A DNA stretch of 64,000 nt from Cellulosimicrobium cellulans (GTDB lineage: Bacteria; Actinomycetota; Actinomycetes; Actinomycetales; Cellulomonadaceae): contig NZ_JAFGYF010000002.1 in the NCBI RefSeq assembly GCF_016921195.1, positions 558,001 to 622,000 of the forward strand, written 5' to 3'. Shown here one piece after another: positions 38,508 through 47,393 of this stretch. Made by a program: the position numbers and the translations under genes. Position 1 is the stretch's first letter, and each line of letters opens with the position of its first letter. The notes under the pieces are model-generated. The model worked only from the letters and a program-made list of their open reading frames with translations. It did no database searches and was not told where the DNA came from.

Positions 38508-38830
38508 CTGTGGGGTCACTCTCCGGAGTATTCGTCGATCGCGACAGTGCCCGTCCGGGACCACCGGCGACGGCCGATCGTGCCGGGCGGCACAGGTGCG
38601 GGGCGCGGGGGCACCCCGTGACGTGTCGTGCCCCGAGGTCGTCGTGGCACGTGCACGCTGGTCAATGCACGGCGCACCGGAATTGTTCCCGGCGGGCCAC
38701 CGGATTCTGCACCATTTCCCGGAGGGATGCACCCTGTGACGCCCCGCCCGCCCGGTGTCGTTCGTCACGGGCGGACACGGGGCACCCCGGCGCGGCGGAG
38801 CGGGAACGCTCCCAGCCCGCCGTGGGGCGC
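38508..38830. other. 323-bp intergenic region, no gene seen
   Basis: The region holds the DUF4193 promoter and the end of the suhB-like transcript. The only promoter-like element is AATACT on the minus strand at 38527-38532, 19 nt before the DUF4193 start. Base composition drops slightly near 38660-38730. I see no gene, repeat or RNA signature. Confidence 0.5.
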
Positions 38831-39682
38831 TCAGGCGTCCGAGTCGGCGTCCACGCCCTCGAGGATCCGGACGAGCCGGGCGACCGCCTCGGGCGGACCC
38901 GCGACGGTCATCTCACGGTCCGCCGCGCGCCCGCGCAGACCTGTCACACGCGCACCGGCCTCGTGCGCGACGAGGGCTCCCGCGGCCATGTCCCACGGGT
39001 TGAGGCCGCGCTCGTAGTACAGGTCGAGCTCGCCCGACGCGACGAGGCACAGGTCGATCGCCGCCGAGCCGAGCCGGCGGATGTCACGGACCTGAGGCAG
39101 GACCTCCACGAGGACCCGCGCCTGCGCCCGGCGGCGGTCGGCGTCGTACCCGAACCCCGTGCCCACGAGGCACTGCCCCAGGTCGGTCTCGGCGTTGACG
39201 CGCACGGGACGTCCGTCGACGGTCGCGCCCGCCCCCAGGCCCGCGGTCCACGTGCGACCGTCGACGACGGAGTGCACCGCGCCGGCGAGCACGGTCCACT
39301 CGAGCGGGTCCGGCGGGCCGACGACCGCGGCGACGGACACCGCGTACGACGCGACCCCGTAGAGGTAGTTGACGGTGCCGTCCACGGGATCGATCACCCA
39401 CGTGATGCCCGAGGTGCCGGCCGAGGCGCCCTCCTCCTCGCCGAGGATCGCGTCGTCCGGGCGGGCCGCCGCGATCCCGCGGCGCAGGAGCGCCTCGGAG
39501 TCGGCGTCCATGCGCGTCACGACGTCCGTGGCCGTCGACTTGGTCGCCGCCACCTCGACGCGGTCCGGGCGACCGGACCGGACGAGGTCGCCGGCCTCGC
39601 GGGCGAGACGCTCGGCGAGGTCGCGCAAGTCGGCCACGGTCACGTCGTCGGGCTGTCGGGGGTCGTCGATGAAGAGGCGCAC
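38831..39682 (-). CDS. suhB: Inositol-1-monophosphatase family phosphatase
   Basis: The 283-residue lithium-sensitive type phosphatase has the family motifs GEEEGASAGTSG (metal-binding Glu), WVIDPVDGTVNYLYG (two Asp ligands and the Thr that activates water) and RGLNPWDMAAGALVAHEAG (third Asp). Likely substrates are inositol 1-phosphate (mycothiol and phosphatidylinositol supply) or histidinol/other sugar phosphates; M. tuberculosis suhB (Rv2701c) lies at the same place. The start is a GTG at 39682, with no strong ribosome binding site. The TRIC-channel gene lies 3 bp upstream, so the two share a transcript. Confidence 0.9.
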   Translation of the reverse strand: MRLFIDDPRQPDDVTVADLRDLAERLAREAGDLVRSGRPDRVEVAATKSTATDVVTRMDADSEALLRRGIAAARPDDAILGEEEGASAGTSGITWVIDPVDGTVNYLYGVASYAVSVAAVVGPPDPLEWTVLAGAVHSVVDGRTWTAGLGAGATVDGRPVRVNAETDLGQCLVGTGFGYDADRRRAQARVLVEVLPQVRDIRRLGSAAIDLCLVASGELDLYYERGLNPWDMAAGALVAHEAGARVTGLRGRAADREMTVAGPPEAVARLVRILEGVDADSDA

Positions 39683-39685
39683 GGC

Positions 39686-40351
39686 TCACATCCTGCCCGA
39701 CCCGCGGCGTGCGGTGCGACCCTCCCACGGGCCGGGCGCCGACCAGCCGAGGCGCAGGGACACGAGGCGGAAGCCGAACACGAGCGCGAGGACGGCCGCC
39801 TGGGACAGCAGCCCGAGGGCGCCGGCCTCCGCGAGCCCGGCGGTCAGCGCGGCGCCCGCGAGCGCCGGGATCGCGTAGAGCTGCTTGTCCTGGAACAGGA
39901 GCGGCGCCTCGTTGGTCAGCAGGTCGCGCAGGATGCCGCCGCCCACGCCCGTGATGACCCCTGCGAAGATCGCGGCGAGCGGTCCCACACCGTAGTCGAG
40001 GGCCTTCATCGTGCCGGACAGCACGAAGAGCGCGAGCGCGCCCGCGTCGAGCACGATGATGCTGCGCCGCAGCCGCTCGAGGCGCGGGTGCCAGAAGAAC
40101 GTCACGACGCCCGCGAGGACGGCGACGGCGACGAGGCGCCAGTCCGAGATCCCGACCGGCGGGATGGCGCCGATGAGGACGTCGCGCAGCAGACCGCCGC
40201 CGAGACCCGCGACCCACGCGAGGACCAGGACGCCCACGAGGTCGAACCGCTTGCGCACCGCCGCGAGCCCGCCCGAGAGCGCCGCGAAGAACACACCGCC
40301 GAGCTCGAGGGCGTCGCCGGGCACGAGGTCGAGGATCACACCCGGCATCAT
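39686..40351 (-). CDS. TRIC-type (UPF0126) cation channel protein
   Basis: The 221-residue protein has seven hydrophobic helices arranged as two copies of the UPF0126 unit, each ending in a Gly-rich repeat: GLGGGLLRDVLIGAIPP and GVGGGILRDLLTNEAP. The latter GGGxxRD motifs are the family hallmark. Bacterial homologues are structurally related to trimeric intracellular potassium channels. The paired ATGs at 40351 and 40348 both fit; a much longer in-frame ORF upstream is a shadow. It overlaps the suhB-like transcription unit. Confidence 0.88.
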   Translation of the reverse strand: MMPGVILDLVPGDALELGGVFFAALSGGLAAVRKRFDLVGVLVLAWVAGLGGGLLRDVLIGAIPPVGISDWRLVAVAVLAGVVTFFWHPRLERLRRSIIVLDAGALALFVLSGTMKALDYGVGPLAAIFAGVITGVGGGILRDLLTNEAPLLFQDKQLYAIPALAGAALTAGLAEAGALGLLSQAAVLALVFGFRLVSLRLGWSAPGPWEGRTARRGSGRM

Positions 40352-40592
40352 CCCAGCCGCCCACCCGCGGGGCGCGGACGAGCCGCGCCGAGTCCGCGGC
40401 ACACCGCGCGTGCTGCGCGGCTCGCGGGTGGGACGATGGCACCCTCGAGGGAGCGGTGACGCGGGTGTCGCGGTCCGCGGAGCCCGGGCGGCCGGGCTCG
40501 CGGCCCGGCACCGGGCGGCTGGACGCAGCGACCGGGCAGGCATCCGGAGCGGCACCGCGAGCGCCACCGGGCGCGGCGACACGGGAGGGTCC

Positions 40593-41735
40593 ATGGACGA
40601 GCTGGAGCTGGTGAGACTGCACGAGGACGGGGAGCACCTCGTCCTGCGCGCGACGGGCGGCACGCAGTTCACGCTGCCGATCACCGAGTCGCTGCGCGCG
40701 GCCGTGCGACGCGACCGCCCGCACCTGGAGCACCTGCGCGCGGAGGGCGAGCGCAACCTCGCGCCCCGGGAGATCCAGGCCCGGCTGCGCGCCGGGGAGT
40801 CCGTCGAGACGGTCGCCGAGGCGGCGGGCCTCGGCGTCGAGCACGTGCGCCGCTTCGCAGGCCCGGTGGTCGCGGAGCAGGAGTACGTCGTCGACCGGGT
40901 CCGCGCCTCCCGCCAGGGGCACGACGAGGACGCACCGACCGTCGGCGAGCTCGTCGCCCAGCGGCTCGCGGCGCGCGACGTGCAACCCGACGCCGTCGAG
41001 TGGAGCGCGGCCCGCCAGCCCGGGGCGTCGTGGGTCGTGACGGCGACGTTCGAGGTCGGGACGGGCAGCAGGACCGCCCGCTGGGAGTACGACGCGGCGA
41101 CGCGCGCGCTCCGGGCGCTCGACGACGAGGCTCGCTGGCTCTCGGGGACGGACGCCCCGCGCGACCCGAGCCCCGGGGCTGTCGCGGTGTTCGACGTCGA
41201 CGCGACGGGGCGCGGCCGAGGGCTCCGCGCCGCTCCCCCGGCCGCTCCGACCCCCGACGACGGGACCGCCGAGCTCCTCGACGACCTGAGCCAGCGCCGG
41301 GGCGTGCGCCCGCACAAGGCCTCGGCGGGGCCGGTCGAGGTCGACGGGCAGGAGCCGTTCGAGGGCTTCGGCCCGCAGGCCGGCGCAGGTCCGGACCGGG
41401 GCGAGTCGCAGGACGGCTCTCGGGACGACGCGGCCACGTCTGCCGGGGCGACCGTCGTCCACCTCCCGACGATCCGTCCGCTCGACGCGGTGCGCCTGCC
41501 GGAGCCGGCGCTCGGGAACGCCCGGGACGACGCGGGCCCGGATCCGGAGGACGGCGCGGGCGAGCGTCCGTCGCGCGACGAGAGTCCGGGCGACGGCGCC
41601 ACCCCCGCGGACGCGGACGACCCGCCGCGTGCGGCGCGCCCCCAGACCGCGCGCGAGCCCCGCAAGGGGAAGAACCGCTCGCGCGCGAAGGTCCCGAGCT
41701 GGGACGAGATCGTGTTCGGGGCGCGCCCGGAGTAG
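40593..41735 (+). CDS. sepH: Septation protein SepH
   Basis: The 380-residue protein has the N-terminal DUF3071 domain (MDELELVRLHEDGEHLVLR) with a helix-turn-helix at about residues 60-95 (EIQARLRAGESVETVAEAAG). A long acidic, Pro/Ala-rich disordered region (from about 210) and a conserved basic end (KVPSWDEIVFG) follow. In Streptomyces SepH binds FtsZ and promotes Z-ring assembly. The ATG at 40593 has GGGAGGG 6 nt upstream. It stands alone, divergent from the TRIC gene, and is typical of actinobacteria. Confidence 0.92.
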   Translation: MDELELVRLHEDGEHLVLRATGGTQFTLPITESLRAAVRRDRPHLEHLRAEGERNLAPREIQARLRAGESVETVAEAAGLGVEHVRRFAGPVVAEQEYVVDRVRASRQGHDEDAPTVGELVAQRLAARDVQPDAVEWSAARQPGASWVVTATFEVGTGSRTARWEYDAATRALRALDDEARWLSGTDAPRDPSPGAVAVFDVDATGRGRGLRAAPPAAPTPDDGTAELLDDLSQRRGVRPHKASAGPVEVDGQEPFEGFGPQAGAGPDRGESQDGSRDDAATSAGATVVHLPTIRPLDAVRLPEPALGNARDDAGPDPEDGAGERPSRDESPGDGATPADADDPPRAARPQTAREPRKGKNRSRAKVPSWDEIVFGARPE

Positions 41736-41764
41736 TCGGCCCGGCGCCGCTCGAGCGCGCGGGC

Positions 41765-42406
41765 TCAGCGCGGCAGGTCGAGCGGCAGCCCGTCGGACGC
41801 CGCCTGGCGGCGTGCGAGGGCCGTCGTCATGCGGCGCATGTGGTGGCGGCGGCACAGCACCTCGTAGCCGACCTCGCCCGAGCCCGCCCCGACGTCACCG
41901 ACGACGACCTGGTCGCCCTCGACGACCATCCTCCCGTCGACCGTCCGCGCGTTGTGCGTCGCGCGCCGGCCGCACCAGCACAGCGACTCGACCTGGAGCA
42001 CCTCGACGCGGTCGGCGAGCTCGATGAGACGGGCCGAGCCGGGGAAGAGCCGGGTGCGGAAGTCGGCGGTGATGCCGAAGGCGAAGACGTCCATCTCCGT
42101 CTCGTCGACGAGCCGCGCGAGCTGCTCGACCTGCGCCGGGGAGTAGAACTGCGCCTCGTCGCAGACGAGGTAGTCGACCGGCTCCGGCTCGGCCGTGACG
42201 AGCGACCAGAAGTCGGTGTCGTCCCGCACCTCGCGCGCCACGACCTCGAGCCCGAGCCGGGAGGAGAGCCGGTCGGTCCCCGCCCGGTCGTTGCGGGAGA
42301 AGATCAGCCCGCGACGACCGCGCGCGGCGTGGTTGTGGTCGAGCTGGAGGGCGAGGGTGGACTTGCCGCAGTCCATGGTCCCGGAGAAGAAGACGAGCTC
42401 GGCCAT
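41765..42406 (-). CDS. tdk: Thymidine kinase
   Basis: The 213-residue type II kinase phosphorylates thymidine in pyrimidine salvage. The P-loop is FFSGTMDCGKSTLALQ, DEAQFYS carries the catalytic Glu region, and FGITADFRTRLFPGS is the lasso-like substrate segment. CWCGRRATHNAR and LCRRHH provide zinc-binding Cys/His residues. Length is typical. It converges on sepH and follows the phosphodiesterase-family gene by 87 bp on the same strand. Confidence 0.94.
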   Translation of the reverse strand: MAELVFFSGTMDCGKSTLALQLDHNHAARGRRGLIFSRNDRAGTDRLSSRLGLEVVAREVRDDTDFWSLVTAEPEPVDYLVCDEAQFYSPAQVEQLARLVDETEMDVFAFGITADFRTRLFPGSARLIELADRVEVLQVESLCWCGRRATHNARTVDGRMVVEGDQVVVGDVGAGSGEVGYEVLCRRHHMRRMTTALARRQAASDGLPLDLPR

Positions 42407-42492
42407 CGGGGCGTTCCTTCGCGAGGTCGGTCGGAGCGGGGGTCGCGGACGGGCCGGGCCGTCGCCTGGAGCGGCGACGGGCGGCGCAGCGG

Positions 42493-43689
42493 TCAGGTGG
42501 CGGCGACGAGGAGCGGGACGCGCATCTCGCGCTCGGTGAGCGAGCCGTGCACCCCGACGAGCGCGAGCGACGCGGGCGTCTGGGTGCGCGAGTCGACGAC
42601 GGTCGCCCGGCCCCGCAGCGCGACGATGACGTCGCCGGCGGCGGCGACCGCCTCCGTGCGGGGATCCGGCCCGAGCAGGCCGCGTGCGAGCACCTCCTCG
42701 CGCTCCAGGACGAGCGCGTCGTCGCCCAGGACGTCGCGCCAGCGTGCCGCGACGGCGGTCGTCTCCCCCGGGTCGGTGTAGACGTGCACCGCGCGCGGCT
42801 CGCCGCCCACGAGCGCGACGCCCCGCGCGAGCACCGGGTCGGTGGCGACGTCGCGGCGCAGCGCCGGGTCGACGTCGACCATGCCGTGGTCCGCGGTGAC
42901 GAGCACGAGCGTGCCCTGCGGGACCGACCGGACGAGCCGGGCGAGCTCGCGGTCGAGCGCCTCGAGCTCGTCGCCCCACTGCCACGACGTGCTGCCGTGG
43001 TGGTGGCCCGCCTTGTCCACCTCGCCCCAGTACAGGTAGACGAGACCCGGCCGGGACAGCGCCCGCACCGCGGCGTCGACGCGCGCCGCGAGGCCCTCGG
43101 CCGCCGCGTACGACCCGCCGCGCAGGGCGGCGACCGTCATGCCGGACCCGGCGAACCGTGCCGGGCCGGTCGAGGTCACGGCGACGTCCGCCGCGGCGAG
43201 CCGCTCGAGCACCGGGGTCTCGCGCTGGAGCTCCGCCGGGGCCGGCGCACCCTCCCACGACACCATGTTGGCGAGCCCGCCCGTCGCGGGGTTGCGCTGC
43301 GTGTACCCGAGCATGCCGGTGCGACCGGGGGCCGTGCCGGTGCCGAACGCGCCGATCGCGGCGGCCGTGGTGCTGGGAAAGGTCGAGGTGAGCGCCCGCG
43401 CGTCGGGCAGGAGCGAGCGCAGGAACGGCGCGTGCCCGGCGCGCTCTGCGAGGTTGACGTGGCCCAGACCGTCGACGAGGACGACGCACACGCGCTCGGC
43501 GCGCGGCAGGTCGAGCGCCGCGCGCGCCGCCTCGCTCCCGATCCCCGTGGCGGTCGTGAAGCGGACGCCGAGCGCGCCGGCGGCTCCCGGGAGGACGGCG
43601 GCGAGGCCACCGAGCCCGAGGTCGGGCGCGCGGAACCCGGCCGGGAGCGCCGGGGTGGTGGGGGCCTCGTCCGTGCGTGCCTCGCTCAC
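42493..43689 (-). CDS. Alkaline phosphatase-superfamily nucleotide pyrophosphatase/phosphodiesterase-like protein
   Basis: The 398-residue protein has the superfamily metal sites: VCVVLVDGLGHVNL (first Asp), STFPSTTAAAIGAFGTG with the Thr nucleophile, DKAGHHHGSTSWQW and VTADHGMVDVDP (Asp-His pair). It is the type I phosphodiesterase/nucleotide pyrophosphatase branch. No signal peptide is visible, so it probably acts in the cytosol; the substrate is unknown. The GTG at 43689 overlaps the DUF5998 stop as GTGA. The actinobacterial pairing DUF5998 / alkaline phosphatase is well conserved. Confidence 0.88.
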   Translation of the reverse strand: MSEARTDEAPTTPALPAGFRAPDLGLGGLAAVLPGAAGALGVRFTTATGIGSEAARAALDLPRAERVCVVLVDGLGHVNLAERAGHAPFLRSLLPDARALTSTFPSTTAAAIGAFGTGTAPGRTGMLGYTQRNPATGGLANMVSWEGAPAPAELQRETPVLERLAAADVAVTSTGPARFAGSGMTVAALRGGSYAAAEGLAARVDAAVRALSRPGLVYLYWGEVDKAGHHHGSTSWQWGDELEALDRELARLVRSVPQGTLVLVTADHGMVDVDPALRRDVATDPVLARGVALVGGEPRAVHVYTDPGETTAVAARWRDVLGDDALVLEREEVLARGLLGPDPRTEAVAAAGDVIVALRGRATVVDSRTQTPASLALVGVHGSLTEREMRVPLLVAAT

Positions 43690-44279
43690 CGGGCGCTGTG
43701 CCTCGCGGTGGCGCGCGAGAGCGCGCGCGCGAAGTCGACCGCGGCGCGCACGGCGTCGCGCCCCTCCGCCTCGGCGCTCACGCGGACGACGACGTCGTCC
43801 GGCGTGATCTGCCCCGTGAGCCCGTGGTCGGCGTCGCAGCTCGGGTCCGCGCACCCCGCGGGCTCGAGGTCGACGCGCGAGACCGCGCCCCAGCCGAGGG
43901 CGAGCGTCACCTCGAGCGGTGCCGCGCCCGCGCGGTGCTCGTGGGGCTCGGCCACGACGTGCGTGAGCGAGACGGACCGTACCTCGGCGAGCGGCACCGA
44001 CTCCGTCGTGGCCGCGGCGGACGCGGACGGGTTCTCGCTGTCGGCGGGGTGGTCGTCGACGTGCGCCGTGACGAGCCGCGTGGGGGTCAGCACCAGCACC
44101 GTGAGGTGGCGTCGTACCTCGGACGCGTCGAACGTCGTCTCCGGGAGGACGAGGTGCGAGACGATCTCCTCCCCCGCGACCGCGAGGTCGAGGACGTCCG
44201 CGACGAGCTCCGGGTAGTAGCCGGCGCGGTGGAGCTGGGTCGTCAGATGGGTCCAGGCGTTCGAGGTTGCAGAGGGCAC
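43686..44279 (-). CDS. DUF5998 family protein
   Basis: The 197-residue protein is recognised by HLTTQLHRAGYYPELVADVLDLAVAGEE, shown here in pieces as LHRAGYYPELVADVLDLA, and by VSHLVLPETTFDASEVRRHL. The mid-protein ATTESVPLAEVRSVSLTHVV and an AGCADPSCDADHG stretch with paired Cys are also typical. It is cytosolic with unknown function. The GTG at 44279 begins at the conserved N-terminus. It is translationally coupled to the phosphodiesterase-like gene. Confidence 0.82.
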   Translation of the reverse strand: MPSATSNAWTHLTTQLHRAGYYPELVADVLDLAVAGEEIVSHLVLPETTFDASEVRRHLTVLVLTPTRLVTAHVDDHPADSENPSASAAATTESVPLAEVRSVSLTHVVAEPHEHRAGAAPLEVTLALGWGAVSRVDLEPAGCADPSCDADHGLTGQITPDDVVVRVSAEAEGRDAVRAAVDFARALSRATARHSAR

Positions 44280-44333
44280 CCGCGCATTCTCCCATCCGCC
44301 GCCCGGCCGCGGCCAGCCGCGGTCGCGGCCCGG

Positions 44334-44361
44334 GGACGGACGGACGGACGGACGGACGGAC
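44334..44361. repeat. (GGAC)7 tetranucleotide tandem repeat
   Basis: Seven perfect GGAC units directly follow the stop codon of the GNAT/acyl-CoA synthetase gene, between it and the DUF5998 start. It is not in a coding frame. Confidence 0.85.
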
Positions 44362-44362
44362 G

Positions 44363-47182
44363 TCAGCCTGGCAGGGCGCGGCGCAGCGCGTCGGCCCGCT
44401 GGGCGTCGGCGAGCGTGACGCGCGCGCTGAGGACCGCGGCCCCGTGCTCGGACACGACGACGGGGTACAGCTCGAGGCTGCGGACCTCGGGCAGGTCGTC
44501 CGCGAGCACGGACACGCGCGCCAGGACGTCCTCCAGCGCCGCCGTCGCCACGACGTGCGTGCCCATGTACCCGAAGAGCCGCGGCGCGGCCCGCACCGAG
44601 CGCACCATGGCCGCGACGTCGACGTCGGTCAGCGGCGGCACCCCGTACGCGACGTCACCAAGGAGGTCGACCGCGTCGCCCGCGAGCCCGAACGAGACGA
44701 CCGGGCCGAAGAGCTGGTCCTCGGTCGAGCGGACCACGCACGCGACACCCGCGTCCGCCATCGCCTGCACCTCGAAGGGCTCGTCGGCGGCCCCCGGGAG
44801 CACCGCCGCGAGCGCCTCCCGCATCTGCGCGACGTCCGTCCGCAGCTCGGTCTCGTCCGCGATGTCGAGCCGCACGCCACCGAGGTCGGCGCGGTGCCGC
44901 AGGCCGGCCGCCGTGCTCTTGAGCGCGACGGGCCAGCCGATCTCCCGGGCGGCCTCGACCGCCTCGTCGGCCGTGCGGACGCGGCGGGCCGGCCACACGC
45001 GCACGCCGTAGCACGCGAGCAGGTCGGCCGTGGCCGCGGGGTCGAGGTCGACGGCGTCCCGGTCCGCGAGCGCCTGCTCGACGAGCGCTCGGGCGCGGGC
45101 CGGGTCGACGCCTGCGGGGCGCACGGGCGTCCCGTGGTCGGCCTCGCGCCAGCGCGCGTAGCGGACGACGGCGCCCAGCGCGGCCACCGCGTCCTCGGGC
45201 GTCGAGTAGGCGGGGACGCGCAGGGGGGCCTCGGCCGCGCCGCCCTCGCAGGCCTCGGGGGCCGGGACCGACAGCTCGTCGGTCAGGCCGTGGAGCCCGA
45301 GCATGCTCGCGACGGTCGTGCGGCCGGTCCGCGCGGCTGCGAGCGCCACGGCACGACTGACGTCCTCGCGGCGAGCGTGCACCACGGGGACCTGGACGAC
45401 GACGACGACGTCGCACGCGTCGGGCGCGTAGAGCGCCTCGACCGTGGCGGCCACCTCGTCCGACGACGCGTCCTCGGGCAGGAAGTCCGACCGCGCGACG
45501 ACGAGCCCCGCCGACGACGACGCCTCCGCGACGAGCGCGGCGAGCGACGCCGAGCTGGCGAGGATGCCGACGCGGCGCCCGCGCGGGAGCGGCTGGTGCG
45601 CGAGGAGCTGGGCGATGTCGATCATGTGGTGCGTGTTCTCGGCCCGGATCACGCCCGACTGGCGCAGCATCTCCTCGAGCGTGCGGCGCGGCGCGCGCGT
45701 CGAGCGCACGGCGTGGCCCGGCGGCACGACCTGCCCCGAGCGCCCCGCCGTGACGACCACGACGGGTTTGACCGACGCGAGCCGGCGCGCGATCCGCGAG
45801 AACTTGCGCGGGTTGCCGATCGACTCGAGGTACAGGCAGACCACCTGCGTCGCGGCGTCGTCCTGCCAGTACTGCATGAGGTCGTTGCCGGACACGTCGG
45901 CCCGGTGCCCCGCGGACAGGAACGACGACACGCCCAGCCCGCGCCGCGCCGTCGTCGCGAGCAGCGTGACGGCCATGGGCGCCGACTGGCTGAACAGGCC
46001 GACGACGCCGGGCCGCGGCAGGTCCTCGGCGAGCGTCGCCGCGAGCGCCGGCCGCCCACGCTCCTCGCCCGTGCGCAGCAGGCCGTAGCTCGCGGGCCCG
46101 ACGACGCGCAGCCCTGCGATGTGCGCGACGCGCAGGAGCTCGCGCTGCAGCGCGAGCCCCTCGGGTCCGGTCTCCGCGAACCCGGCGGACAGCACGACGA
46201 CGCCGCGCACCTCGAGGCGCGCGAGCTGGCGGACCGTCTCGATCGCGTCCGGCGGCGGGAGGGCGACGACCGCGAGGTCGACCGGGCCGGGGACGTCGGC
46301 GAGGGTCGCGTGCGCGAGGGGTGCCGCCGGCCCGCCGTCGGGCACGTCCGCACCGACGCCCACGACGTGGACCGTCACGTCCGGGCTGCGTACGAGAGCG
46401 GCGAGGGCGCGGTGCGCGAGGACGCGGTCGAGGGGTGCGCCGTCGTCGTCGGGTCCGTCGCCGGGCGGCACGCCGGGTCCCACGAGCACGACGCTCGTGG
46501 CGCCGAACAGGCCCTGCATGCTCCGAGCCTCCGCGCGGTGCTCGCGGTCCGCCATGACGGCCCGCGACCGTTCCGTGGGGTCGAGGTCGACGCTCACCTG
46601 GACGAACCCGTCGTCCATCTGCTGGCGCACGTCGTACCCGGCCTCGCGGAAGACGGCGAGCATCTTGCCGTTCTGGGGCAGGACCTCGGCCGTGAAGCGG
46701 CGCACGCCACGCTCGCGCGCCGCCGCGGCGACGTGCTCGAGCAGCACGGAACCCAACCCCCTGCCCTGGGCCGAGTCGGCGATGTTGAAGGCGACCTCGG
46801 CCTCTGCCGCGCCGGTGCGGTCGAAGCGCGCGACGCCGATGATGTCCTCGCCGACGTCACCGGCCGTCGATCCCGCCCCCGGCTCGGCGGTACCGGCGGG
46901 CGCGCCGTCGCGCGGGCGGACCGCGACCAGCGCGACGCGGTCGACGTGGTCCACGCGCGTGAACCGCTCCAGGTCGCGCTCCGACAGCCGCTCCATGGGG
47001 GCGAAGAAGCGCAGGTACGTCGAACGCTCGGACTGCCCGACGTGGAAGCGCTGGAGCGCCTCGGCGTCCTCGGGGCGGATCGGGCGCACGTGGGTCGTCG
47101 TCCCGTCGCGCAGGACGACGTCCGCCTCCCACTCCACCGGGTACCGGTCCGGGCCCCGCCCGGCTGCGCCGCCGTCTCTCAC
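44363..47182 (-). CDS. Pat-like fusion: GNAT acetyltransferase plus ADP-forming acyl-CoA synthetase domains
   Basis: The 939-residue protein starts with a GNAT domain (about residues 20-205; acetyl-CoA loop [16 protein letters not shown]). CoA-binding and succinyl-CoA synthetase-like domains (about 225-520; [19 protein letters not shown] and [20 protein letters not shown]) and a C-terminal ATP-grasp domain (about 690-935; [21 protein letters not shown]) follow. This is the domain set of Pat/PatZ protein lysine acetyltransferases but with GNAT at the N-terminus. It probably acetylates metabolic enzymes such as acetyl-CoA synthetase. The GTG at 47182 has TAGCCT six nt upstream. Whether the synthetase part is active cannot be told. 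Confidence 0.9.
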   Translation of the reverse strand: MRDGGAAGRGPDRYPVEWEADVVLRDGTTTHVRPIRPEDAEALQRFHVGQSERSTYLRFFAPMERLSERDLERFTRVDHVDRVALVAVRPRDGAPAGTAEPGAGSTAGDVGEDIIGVARFDRTGAAEAEVAFNIADSAQGRGLGSVLLEHVAAAARERGVRRFTAEVLPQNGKMLAVFREAGYDVRQQMDDGFVQVSVDLDPTERSRAVMADREHRAEARSMQGLFGATSVVLVGPGVPPGDGPDDDGAPLDRVLAHRALAALVRSPDVTVHVVGVGADVPDGGPAAPLAHATLADVPGPVDLAVVALPPPDAIETVRQLARLEVRGVVVLSAGFAETGPEGLALQRELLRVAHIAGLRVVGPASYGLLRTGEERGRPALAATLAEDLPRPGVVGLFSQSAPMAVTLLATTARRGLGVSSFLSAGHRADVSGNDLMQYWQDDAATQVVCLYLESIGNPRKFSRIARRLASVKPVVVVTAGRSGQVVPPGHAVRSTRAPRRTLEEMLRQSGVIRAENTHHMIDIAQLLAHQPLPRGRRVGILASSASLAALVAEASSSAGLVVARSDFLPEDASSDEVAATVEALYAPDACDVVVVVQVPVVHARREDVSRAVALAAARTGRTTVASMLGLHGLTDELSVPAPEACEGGAAEAPLRVPAYSTPEDAVAALGAVVRYARWREADHGTPVRPAGVDPARARALVEQALADRDAVDLDPAATADLLACYGVRVWPARRVRTADEAVEAAREIGWPVALKSTAAGLRHRADLGGVRLDIADETELRTDVAQMREALAAVLPGAADEPFEVQAMADAGVACVVRSTEDQLFGPVVSFGLAGDAVDLLGDVAYGVPPLTDVDVAAMVRSVRAAPRLFGYMGTHVVATAALEDVLARVSVLADDLPEVRSLELYPVVVSEHGAAVLSARVTLADAQRADALRRALPG

Positions 47183-47188
47183 GCCCCC

Positions 47189-47194
47189 AGGCTA
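47189..47194 (-). promoter_or_regulatory. -10 element TAGCCT, leaderless start of the Pat-like gene
   Basis: The minus-strand TAGCCT is followed by GGGGGC and then GTG at 47182. Confidence 0.5.
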
Positions 47195-47393
47195 TGCGGC
47201 GCCGGGCGCGGTGCGCCTGCGCCACCCCGGCCCGACCCGGGAGGACAATGGTCCTCCGAGAGACCTCGTGTGGCGCGGCGTGTCGGACGGTTGGCGTACC
47301 CTCGCGTGCGGCACACAGCACGACGACGCCGGACCAGCACCGGCACCGACCCGCGCCCTCGCGGCGCACCGAACGGCAGGAGCCCGCAGGCCC

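Noticed and set aside
40352-41665. N-terminal extension of the TRIC-channel frame over sepH
   Set aside because: This stretch is antisense to sepH. The family begins at the Met pair at 40351/40348.
44334-44361. GGAC repeats as a CRISPR-like array
   Set aside because: A simple 4-nt tandem repeat has no spacers, and there are no cas genes in the window.
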